DNA from: Asterias amurensis
Taxonomy: Eukaryota > Echinodermata > Asteroidea > Forcipulatida > Asteriidae
Reading direction: 5' to 3'
DNA length: 64,000 bases
Assembly (NCBI RefSeq): GCF_032118995.1
Contig: NC_092657.1
Location: 16,226,181 to 16,290,180 of the forward strand
How positions within the stretch are numbered: the first letter of the stretch is position 1; every line of letters starts with the position of its first letter. Shown here one piece after another: positions 32,284 to 42,900 of this stretch. The position numbers and the translations under genes are program-made. A model generated the notes under the pieces. The model did no database searches. It saw nothing but the letters and a program-made list of their open reading frames with translations, and was not told the DNA's origin.

Positions 32284-32760
32284 TAAAGGCACCGGACACT
32301 TAGACCAGCCGTCGATTTCACAAAGAGTTAACTCGTCTTATCTCGAGTTAGGACGTTACTCGTCCTAACTTAGGATTAATCTTAAGGTTTGCATGTTACA
32401 GAGCAGAGTTGGGACGCATCCTAAGTCCTAAGATTAGTCTTAAGTTAGGAAGAGTTTTGTGAAATCAACGGCAGTATTATTACTTGGTGTATCCACACAT
32501 AATGCAAAATGTAACAAGTCTATACAAACTTGGACTCAGTCATCGACGTTGAAAGAAAACAATACCATCAAAAATACCTCTAACTCAATTGTGTGTTTGA
32601 AATGTTAATATTTTAATATTATTTTGAGTGATCAATTACCCCTCTCTCCAAAACTATGTTACGTCAGAAACTGTCATTGGCTCTCAAATTGCTCGTTACC
32701 GAGCAAGTTGTTATGCTAACAGTTATTTTGAGTAATACCAATAGGGTGAGTTTTGGGTGA
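32284..32760. mobile_element. MITE (GTCTTCTCAC family) with a nested palindromic element
   Basis: Outer parts TTAAAGGCACCGGACACT and TTTTGAGTAATACCAATAGG are separated by a second element at about 32308-32474, whose arms are GATTTCACAAAGAGTTAACTC and GAAGAGTTTTGTGAAATC with GTCCTAACTTAGGATTA inside. Nested insertion gives relative age: the inner element is younger. Confidence 0.65.
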
Positions 32761-33275
32761 AAAAAAAACGTCAGGCCACACTTATTAGTTTGTCCACAAA
32801 GTAAAGTCATTTTGGATGGTAGGGATTTAGCAACTGCTAATTATTATCCCACACTTTGATTTAGGCTTTAAGACCACATAACAAAAAAACAATCATAATA
32901 ATTAATCGGTTTTTTTTTAAGGATGGGAGAGGGAGGGATTATTGTTATTTATTTGTTTTCATAAATGTTTTGTTGACAAGCCGAAATATGAAATCAAGAA
33001 TAAAGAAATCATCACAATCACTATAAAACAGAGGGTTTGTGTGTTTTTATGTTTTCAATATAGTTTTGTATTACAAATGTAATGACATCTTCTGTAACGT
33101 TTTCAAACCACTAAGCACAGTGTAGCCCAACTAAATATTTAAAGAATTGTTCTTGCCTTGCCAACATGAATAAAAACCTTCTTTGAACATATTTTCAAAC
33201 CTGTACATTGTGGAAACAAATATCAGAAGAAAGGCTTGTTTTTTTTTTATGTAGTGGATGAGCCTTCATACAAAA

Positions 33276-34900
33276 CCAAGTCGGACAATAAAACTAAACA
33301 GAAAGGTACATGAAGAAAACTGGCATGCAACTTCATAGTATAACAATAATCTGTAACAGTTTTTAAACTGTTACAAATTATTAAAATTCCCTTTTGGTGA
33401 AAAATCCATTTTGAATGGTTAGGGGGTTTGCAACTGCTAATTTTTTTTTCCCATACTTTGATCTAGGCGTTTAAGTGGATGAGCCTGCTGTAGTATTTCT
33501 GTGAAGCCAAATTGAACTCAATAAAGAACGATTTGAATACCAAGTGAATATGTCTCATGAGCGTTTTATTCTCCGGTTCTCGACCATGCTGCTATCCCAT
33601 AATATGTCTCCCAACTTCTAGAGGGCGCTCTAATTTGCACAGGTCTCAAATGCGTAGCACAGTAAACAATGCGTGTAATGCATACATGTACATGTAATAT
33701 CAGGACACTACACATACATACATAAACCAAGTCGGACAATAAAACTAAATAGAAAGGTACAAGGAGAAAACTGGCATGCAACTTCATAGTATAACAATAA
33801 TTTGTAACAGTTTTTAAACTGTTACAAATTATTAAAATTCCCTTTTGATGAAAAATCCATTTTGAATGGTAAGAGTAATTATTTTCCATACTTTGATCTA
33901 GGCGTTTAAGTGGATAAGCCTGCTGTAGTATTTCTGTGAAGCCAAATTGAACTCAATAAAGAACGATTTGAATACCAAGTGAATATGTCTCATGAGCGTT
34001 TTATTCTCCTGTTCTCGACCATGCTGCTATCCCATAATATGTCTCCAAACTTCTAGAGGTCGCTCTAATTTGCATAGGTCTCAATTGCGTAGCACAGTAA
34101 ACAATGCGTGTAATGCATACATGTACATGTAATATCAGGACACTACACATACATACATAAACCAAGTCGGACAATAAAACTAAATAGAAAGGTACAAGGA
34201 GACAACTGGCATGCCACTTCAGTATAACAATAATCTGTAAGAGTAAACATTCCCTTTTGATGACAAATCCATTTTGGATGGTAGGGAGTTTGCAACTGCT
34301 AATTATTTTCCCATACTTTGATGTAGACGTTTGAGTGGAGTGATTAAACCTAAAATACACAAATCTGGTCTGACAATGAAACTGAATAAAAAGGTACAAC
34401 GAGAAAGCTTGAATTCAACTTCAGTAACAATGGACTGTAATAGTTAAATTCATTTTGGATGAAAAGTCCTATTGGATGGTAGGGAGTTTGCAACTGCTAA
34501 TTATTTTCCCATACTTTGATGTAGACGTTTGAGTGGAGTGATTAAACCTAAAATACACAAATCTGGTCTGACAATGAAACTAAATAAAAAGGTACAGCAA
34601 GAAAGCTTGAATTCAACATCAGTAACAATGGATTGTAATTATAGTTAAATTCATTTTGGATGAAAAGTCCTTTTGGATGGTAGGGAGTTTGCAACTGCTA
34701 ATTATTTTCCCATACTTTCATGTGGGCGTTTGAGTGGGTGAACTTACATACACAAATCTGGTCGGACAATGAAACTGTACACAAAGGTACAATAAGAAAA
34801 CTTCCGTAGCAATAATCTGTAAGAGTTAAATTCCGACGACAAAAGGCAAAACTTTGTAGCCCATCGGCAAAACGACTGACCGAGTTCAAGTGGATATGAT
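33276..34900 (+). repeat. Tandem array whose unit shrinks from about 440 to about 195 bp
   Basis: Units start at CAAGTCGGACAATAAAACTA-like strings near 33276, 33726 and 34162, then at CAAATCTGGT(C/T)(T/G)GACAATGAAAC near 34363, 34558 and 34756. All share GCAACTGCTAATTATTTTCC and CATACTTTGAT. The first two contain an extra 240-bp part with CTCATGAGCGTTTTATTCTC and GCATACATGTACATGTAATA. The minus-strand frames here are repeat products. Confidence 0.85.
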
Positions 34901-35261
34901 GGGTTTTATATTGCAAGGGGTTGTCGCGCTATAGGTAATTGATGTACCATGGTCTACCAACCAACCGAAAATAACTTGTTTTCTTTCTTTTCTAAAAGGC
35001 TCGGTGAGGGGGCTGAGATTGTTATTGGCTGAGTTGTGGAATTTATTTTAGAGTTTTGTTGTGTAGAAGTATTCTTGTAAAGGGACTATTTCTTGTTAAA
35101 AAGGGTAATTTATTTCCATCACGCAGCTTTCATCAAACCTGCCAACAAATGGAATGCATACATTGCAGCCATTTCTATGACGTCAGCCTCCAGACCTGAT
35201 TAAAGTGAAAGTTATCATACGAATCTACACTTAATTGTATTTTCTCCTTTACCATCCGATA

Positions 35262-36075
35262 CTTAAAGGGAAGGTACACGCGTGTGGAAATTACTCAACA
35301 TGAATATTAACTTAAAAACTGGCTTGGTAACGAGCATTTGGGAGCTGTTGATAGTATTAAACATTGTTGGAAACGACTCCCTCTGAAGTAACGTAATTTG
35401 TGAGCAAGTGGTAATTTCTCACTAAAATATTAAAAGACTTCGAGCTAGAATTCTGTTATTCCTATCTGAAAGCACACAAGTTAGTTCAAAACAAGGGTGC
35501 TTTTTCTTACATAGTTTTCGATGACCAATTGAGCCCAAATGTTCACAGGCTAGTTATTTTATGCTTATGATGGGAAAACACCAAGTGACAACACTGGTCT
35601 TTGACAATAACCAAATGTATACAGTGTCTTTAAATAACTGTTTTAAGGAGCACGATTCAATGTCTATGCGTATTTATGTAGATTGTAATATTCTACTTTT
35701 AAAATATCGTTTAATTACTCAAAATAATTGTTAGCATATCAACATGGTAACAAGCTAGCAATGTAGAGCTGTTATGGTAGTATACAACACCGTGTGAAAC
35801 GGCTCCCTCTAAAGTGATGTAGTTTTTGAAAAAGAAGTAATTACTCACTAAAATATTGTAAATTATTTCGAGACGTCAGCTGAGATCACGAAGTCAAGCA
35901 TCTGAAAGCACACAACTTGTGCGAGCAAGGGTGATTTTTCGTCCATTGTTCTCTTGGAACTTTAACGACCAATAAAGCTCAAATTTGCACAGGTTTCTTA
36001 AGTTGGCATAGTTTGAGATACACTAAGTGAGAGAACTGATCTCTGACAATTCCCCGAACAGTTTCCAGTGCCGTT
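35262..36075. mobile_element. Two adjacent MITEs of the GACCAGTCTTCTCAC family, reverse orientation
   Basis: Copy one 35262-35632, copy two about 35640-36075. Both run AATTACTCA, TGGTAACGAGC, GAAACG(A/G)CTCCCTCT, AAAGCACACAA, GACCAATTGAGC-like, AGTGAGA/CAACACTGG. Tandem arrangement of two independent-looking copies. Confidence 0.65.
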
Positions 36076-36747
36076 AACAACAAAATAATGATGAAGGCCT
36101 ACACAAAATATTTCGGGATCGTGTATGTGGTTTTCCCCTTATTTCGTTTCGCAAACTAAACGCTGCGGAAACTTGGGTCAATGTTGATGGCCCAGTTTGC
36201 AGGAGAGGTGGTGAATAATGGATGGTAGTGCTTACGGCTGTGTAAGCCAAGCTTCTGTTGAAACTAAGCCTAATCTATATGGACTGTGAAGAGGGGGGGG
36301 GGGGGGGGGGGTAACCGTGATTCGGCCAAATGAATATGAGGCAACGACCCCCTAACGACAAAGTAAATTGCAGCGCCCACACCTTGAAGTGACCCTCAGG
36401 CATTGTAAGTCTGGCAACTTGGATAACAAATTTTGCTTTTTAAAGTGCAAACACGCTGTGAAGAGCTTCATTTTTAATTATTGATTCATACACCGAAAGC
36501 GGTTCCATATGGATTCAAAAATTATGAGTGTTCCAATAAAATTTGTCACAACTTAATAAGAGTGCACTTATTTTGGGGCATTAGGTGACTTGTGACTTGA
36601 CTTAACTTGAGAAAAAAACTACTTGCGACTTGACTTGACTTGAGGAAAAATGACTTGGTTACAACACTGTTATAATACTGCTCGTTTCTGCTTGTAACAA
36701 ACAGAAGATTGCATAAAGCAAATAGTTCTGCTACAGCAGCCCTACTC

Positions 36748-36990
36748 TCTTAATGTAAAAAAGTGAAAAGGCACTTTTTGAAGAGCCATATGAAGGACAA
36801 CTCTTTTTCGAGTGGTCTTCCACTCTTCTCTTTTAGATTGAAGTTCGCATCTTATTGAGTGATTTTGCACTCTGTCCTGAAGTGAAACCCCTCTAAAAGA
36901 GTGAAATAACTACCACTCTTTTTAAAGAGCCATACGAGGGACAGCTCGAAATGTAGAGTGGTGTTTTTCACTCTTTTACATTTAGAGAGT
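36748..36990. mobile_element. Palindromic element, AGAGTG-rich
   Basis: Left ACTCTCTTAATGTAAAAAAG, right CTCTTTTACATTTAGAGAGT. Inner AAGAGCCATA...GGACA(A/G)CTC appears twice. Noncoding. Confidence 0.7.
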
Positions 36991-37169
36991 ACGAAATTGG
37001 GTCCAGTGCCTTAAAGTATCATCTTTTTGTTTGTATGTGCCATGCTTTTATCCACCATTAGCTATTACTAGTTGATATTTGTTGTTTTTTCCTTAAGTTT
37101 CTCACATCAAAATAATTTCGATAACTTCACATATTCAAGCAAAATAAACATATCTAAATATTCAAATAC

Positions 37170-37424
37170 CTGCTTTTTCTTGACCGATGATTGACAACAA
37201 GAATTGTGCTTTCAGATGCTTGATTTCGATCATGAGGTCTCGAAATCAGATTCAAATATTTAAGTGGAAAATTACCTAGTTCTCATAAACTACGCTTAGC
37301 TTCAGAGGAAGCCGTTTCTCACAATCTTTTAGACTATCGACAGCTCTCCGTTGCTCGCAACCAAGTACTGTTTATGCTAACAATTATTTTGAGTAAATAC
37401 CGATAGTGTCCGGTACCTTTAACT
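37170..37424. mobile_element. MITE, GACCAGTCTTCTCAC family, 5'-truncated
   Basis: Contains GTGCTTTCAGATGCTTGATT, the hairpin GAGGTCTCGAAATCAGATT, GAAGCCGTTTCTCACAATC and TTTTGAGTAAATACCGATAG. About 430 bp upstream of the peptide-gene TATA box. Confidence 0.6.
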
Positions 37425-37852
37425 ACCAGTAAAGATTAGTATTTCAGTGTCTCAATCAGATCAACTGGTATAAATTCACAAACTTAAAAACAAAAAATCC
37501 ATAACAATTTCAAACCATTTTTGTTTGCATCGATACTATACAAGAATGAGGCATGCGTCAATAATGCTATAACATGATTTGCTTAATTGCCCTTTAACGT
37601 TTGTTGTTGACTGGAATTTGAAGCTTTGAAGGTGAATTTGGTTCCCATTTTCAAACCATTCAAAGCCATAAAAGTTGACAACTTCGCCTTGTCAAGCAAA
37701 ATTCCACGCTCGGTTCTTTTGTTGACTTTTTGCCTACGTGGGCTTTCTGTATGTACTACTGCAGCTGCTATTGAAATACTTGTAATTGTACTTTCTCCAA
37801 ACCCGATTCACCTCACCTAACAGCAAGGTCGAATGAGGGTAGATCAACAATA

Positions 37853-37862
37853 GTATAAAAAT
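37853..37862 (+). promoter_or_regulatory. TATA box of the secreted peptide gene
   Basis: GTATAAAAAT, a good TATA consensus. It lies about 30 bp before the presumed transcription start near 37885 and about 160 bp before a consensus donor (AAG|GTAAAG, GT at 38014). No other TATA consensus of this quality was noticed next to a gene in the window. Confidence 0.5.
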
Positions 37863-37884
37863 ACTTCAGAGTTCGTTTGTAATT

Positions 37885-38013
37885 TTGTGTCAAGGTACTG
37901 CAGTTTTTTGGAAGCTCTCGTCAGTTGAAGGAGTGTCAGGCTACAGTGCAGTTCAGATTTCAGAGTCCCAGTTGATCATCAGTTGAAACCTGTTCTCATA
38001 TCTAAACATTTTA
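37885..38013 (+). other. Probable noncoding first exon of the secreted peptide gene
   Basis: It runs from the expected start site 30 bp below the TATA box to CATTTTAAG|GTAAAG. It contains no ATG-led frame that would join the next exon. The next acceptor, TTTTTTTCAAG before GAACTCAATATG at 39948, brings in the start codon nine bases downstream, the usual layout for a small secreted-peptide gene. Transcript evidence would be needed to fix the ends. Confidence 0.45.
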
Positions 38014-38262
38014 AGGTAAAGATTTTCCTATTATTAAGTATTGGTTGAAGCTTAGCATGGTGTTAATGAATATGAACAATATTAATTATTAGCAATCTTG
38101 CGTTAGGACTATTTGTTTTTTGTTGTACATGAACAAATTCAATATTTTGGTGATCGCGCCTATGTTTCGGCTGCTCCAAAGTTTGAATGCACTACTCCTC
38201 TTTATGTTTACGGGGGATTAACTCGCTGGGTGGTTCCTTCAATGCTAAATTAAAGACCCACT

Positions 38263-38742
38263 TGTTAAAGACACTGGACGCTATTGGTAATTGTCAAAGA
38301 CCAGTCTTCTTACTTGGTGTATCTCAACATTATGCATAAAATAAAATAAAAACTTTGAAAGTTTGAGCTCAGTTGATCGTCGAAGTTGCGAGATAACTAT
38401 GAGCATAAAACCTTACTTGGTAAAGAGTAACGGGGAGAGGTTGGTAGTATAAAACATTGTGAGAAACGGCTCCCTCTGAAGTGCCATAGTTTTCGAGAAA
38501 GAAGCAATTTTCCACGAATTTGATTTCGAGACCTCAGATTTAGAATTTGAGGTCTTGAAATCAAGCATCTGAAAGCACACAACTTCGCGTGACTAGGGTG
38601 TTTTTTTTCTTTTGTTATTATCTTGCAACTTCGACAACCGATTGAGCTCACATTTTCACAGGTTTGCAACTTTATGCATATGTTGAGATGCACCAAGTGA
38701 GAAGACTGGTCTTTGACAATTACCGATAGTGTCTAGTGTTTT
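38263..38742. mobile_element. MITE, GACCAGTCTTCTCAC family, complete copy in the first intron of the peptide gene
   Basis: Contains TTAAAGACACTGGACGCTAT, GACCAGTCTTCTTACTTGG, AAAACGG-like GAGGGAGCC block inverted (GAAACGGCTCCCTCTGAAG), the hairpin around GAGACCTCAGATTTAG, and the inverted end GACTGGTCTTTGACAATTAC. Both ends are inverted copies. Confidence 0.7.
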
Positions 38743-39196
38743 TAAGTATTGTTTGAAGCTTTGTTTGCACCGTGTGGATAAATAGGAAGAAACCATTAAT
38801 TAGTAAACTTGTAGGTTAAACTATTTTTGTGTGTATTGTGAATGTGTTGGCGCTGAAAAGAGTCAGTGTGGTATCGACGTTTCGAACATAAACTATGAAT
38901 GAATAGTAAACGTGTGAATCTCTGTCGTGGGAGTGTAATTCTGAAAAGGAGCCGTTGTGGTCTCGACATTCTGAACAGTATACTATGCTTGCTCGCAAAG
39001 TTACTATTCATATTATAATTATTTTCTTCCTAGGCCCAAAGTAGCTTTTTGTATGAATTAATTCAGTAATTAATTATTGTTGGCAATGAATAACATAAAA
39101 AAATTAGTAAACCTCTTCGCGCTTCTAACGCTTTGCATCAACTGTGCTTTATAGTTCATATTATTATAGTTCAATTTATTTTCACTCAATCATTTA

Positions 39197-39382
39197 AGCC
39201 CGGTTCATTCTTCCTGCGAATGCGAATGCGAAGCGAATTTGACGTGAATGTGACGTCACACCCACCTTTCGCAGCGATTATCGCAAGGGAGTAGAGCAGA
39301 GGGCAACTGCTGCGAATTGTTCGTTGCGAATTTGTGACGTCAAGATTCGCTTCGCATTTGGACTCGCATGAAGTATGAACCG

Positions 39383-39425
<43 letters not shown>
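39197..39425. mobile_element. Palindromic element with adjoining 41-bp poly-T tract
   Basis: Arms AAGCCCGGTTCATTCTTCC and TGAAGTATGAACCGGGTTT, with inner GCGAATGCGAAGCGAA / TTCGCTTCGCATTTG and paired GTGACGTCA blocks. The poly-T run occupies about 39385-39425. Confidence 0.7.
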
Positions 39426-39427
<2 letters not shown>

Positions 39428-39956
39428 GAGGGTTTGTTTGCTGGATTCATTTAATGCCAAATTAAAGACTTATATGCATCAAGTAACAGACCTGTGAAGA
39501 TTTGAGCTCAATTGGTCGTCGAAGCTGCGATGGACAAACTACAAAAATGAAACCCTTGTTGTGTGCTTTCAGATGCTTGAATTCGAGACCTCAGCTGAGG
39601 TCTCGAATTCAATTCAATTTAAATAACCCTTTTTGTATTGGGAACATACTTTTTTCTGAAAAACTACGTTTTACTTCAGACGGAGCCGTTTTTCACAACT
39701 TGTGTTACTATCAACAGGTGCTCTCCTTGCTCGTTACCAAGTACGTGATTGTGCTAACAATAATTTTGAGTAATTACCAATATGATTGTGTGCTGTAAAA
39801 TATACTTTTATAGTGATGTGTTCCCCTGCATGGGGGTGTCTACTGTTATGATATTTATGTGTTTTTTTGTGCCGCATTTGTATGGACTTTTCATTTCATC
39901 CTTAAACCACTTTTTTTTTTTTTTTTTTTTTTTTTCTTTTTTTCAAGGAACTCAAT

Positions 39957-42900
39957 ATGAAGGGCCTTATGTTCTTGACGGTATTGTTGGTGATTGGCTG
40001 CGTTGCTGCGTACACCGATTCTGATAGTAAGTATTTCCAGGGATTATAATTAGTAAAATTTTAACATTTTGCTCAAATTTGAACTTGTTGCCGAAGGCTC
40101 AATTACATTGTAATGTAAATATTCAGTAGGATTTAACACTTAGTATGGTATAAGTGAAACCTAGGGAGATTTTGCGGTAAGACAGAGTGGAAATCTTTGG
40201 ATAAGTGTTTGTTCTGTAAAGAACCAACGGACAATGCCTCATTGTTTAAATCAGTACCCGGGAAAAATCCCATTGAAAGAAATCAATTTATTAGCCTTGT
40301 TGAGATATGGCGGACACAAAGCTACAAGGTTTGGGTAAATTTGTGTATACACGCCCAAACCAAACAGTACACTCCTATCACGTCCGCCATACCTCAAAGA
40401 GGCTTATGGGATTAAAGGGGATTCAATAAGACTTTTCGAGGTATGGCGAACGTGATAGTCTTTCACTGTACGTATACACAAACTTACCCAAACCTTATAG
40501 TGTTGTAACATTGTGTCCGCCATATCTCAAAACGTCTTCTGGGATTGGTGTGGAATTTTGGACATAATCAATGGACTCCAATGGGATCAACAAGGGCTAA
40601 CCCCTACTCATTTCGAAAAGTGTGCTGGGTTCGTGGTACGTGCGTTACACAACACACGAGACCAATGGTTGTACGTCCCATCCGAAGGACGAAGCAATGG
40701 TTAAGTGTATTGCTTAAGGAAACAAGTGTCACGACTGTCCAATGGGGATATCTTCGAAACATATTAATATGATTCAACGGGATTAATTTGGGTTCAATGG
40801 AATCCCTGTGAATCCTATTGGATCTCATAAAAACAAATTGTATAGGTAAGGTTCACGTTTGGTATTTACTCAAAGCAAATATTAACCTAAAAACTGACTT
40901 GGTCAGTTGTGAGAAATGGCTCCCTCTGAAACAATGTAGTTTTTGAGAAAGAGATAATTTATCACTAAAATATCAAAGGACTTCTAGCTAGAAGTCTTTT
41001 ATTTATATGTGAAAGCACACACAATCATCCAACAAGGGTCTTTTTTCTTTTACAGTGCCGTTAAATGTATCCTACATGATGTTTGTGCTGGGAGAGTAGT
41101 TAACAAAAATAGTTTCCATGCTTTGGAAGTGACGTTGCCGAGCGCGGTTAAGAGCACCGGATTCAAACTCTGTCGCTTCTTTTAAGGAAACAAGTGTCAC
41201 GACTAAAAGCAAGACGTTAACCATTGTTTCGTCATTTGGATGGGACATAAAGCCGTTGGTCCCGTATATTGTGTAACGCATGTACAAGAACCCAGTGCAC
41301 TTTTCGAACGGAGAATGGTTTCGCCCCGATGTTCCAGGCAGTCAAATAATACTATTTGATCCGAAAAAGACTGCCGCTGTAAAAGCCCACCTGTGCAAAA
41401 AATGTGTGTACCGGTCACTACATCGCACGACACGACGCCCCCCGTACGCTATTCGCATGCGTCGGCCGTTAAGACGAGCGGCCTCCGCATGTGGATACTG
41501 GTACGAGTGCGGGTGACTTGTGCACAGTAGTCGCACAGTGGGCGTTGAGCGATGTGACAGGGTGTATACGGTTGGGTCGTGCGGTGTGTAGCAGAAACAT
41601 TTGCTTAAGCCTTAGCGTATTTCACGGGTTAGCAGAAAGATTGGGCGGCCATAGTGCGTGTTTACCGTGGATTTGCATTGTGACTTCATTTATTTTTGTG
41701 CGGTTTGTACCGGAAGGTTAGCATGCCTTTTCGTGTGCTAACGGTTAGTAGCGCTTTGAAATGGAAATCTGACAGTAAGTACAAAACCGGCCGCCAAGCA
41801 GCGCTGTGAAATTTGGCCCAGCTTGAAACTATTATAAATGCTGAGAGTTAGGTCCCATAATTCATATTATCTTCGTCCCAATCTCCGTGCAAGTAAATAC
41901 TTGCCGCTTTGTATTCTTTTGAAAAAATCACAGCCTCATTCATACATTTATTGTTGTTACTGTGATCATTGATCATTATGCATTAAAAAAGCAAGTCTGT
42001 GGACATTTTGGGCTAAATCCTTCGGGAGAAAAGTAGTGCAAAACTACTTGAGTACCATACACACCCAAACCCAAACATGCAATAGTGCACGTACATTCCC
42101 TAAAAGCACTGTGGGTGACAAAACATAAAAAAAAATACTATAAGTCTCGATTCGTGCTTCAGTGTGTATTCTTTTTGACGAAGCCAGACACATTAAAACC
42201 TTAGATTTTTTTGTCTGACCTCCCCATAACACTAATACGTTCCGATAAGTAGGATTTAATAAGCAGTTTTCCATTGTGCAGTAGGCCTATACGCATACAA
42301 ATTTGGATATAAACCCCAAACCTGAAACCTTAAACACCCCTGAAGGCATATTAAAGTGCTCCTTTTGTAGAGCCCTTGGAAAGCTTAGGCTTATTGTGTG
42401 ACCTCCCCATTATACTATTAATAATGAGTTCCCACAAGTAGTTACCCTAAGAGTGCACTGGGCTATTCGGAAATAAACCCTTAACCTTTGTATACACCCA
42501 TACAGGGCGTATGGAAGTGCTCCTTTTGGAGAGGCTATACATTGTACAAGCTTATAGGCGACTTGTCTGACCCCCCCCCCCCCCCCCATACTAGTGCTCC
42601 TTTTGAGGAGACCATACCTTGTACAACCATGGAGGAAGGAATAGAAGGAGCTCGAACGAACTGCAAAACCGCAGAGTAACAAAATAATACCCTGACAATG
42701 CCCCCGTCTAAAGCCCTTTTTACACTACAGGTATTTCCCGGGAAATTCCCGGGAAATGTTAGTCGATCTGTTCACACTACAAAAAAATTCCCGGGAAATA
42801 ACATTTTCCCGGGAAATAATTTACGCAGTTAAGGGGTAGGGTTAAAGGAGTTAACCCCAGGGAAAAACGTTTTCCCGGGAAAAGCAGCTAGTGAGAACGA

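Noticed and set aside
33566..34399. Two similar minus-strand frames (107 and 132 codons)
   Set aside because: Their similarity to each other is explained by the 440-bp tandem units; no protein signature.
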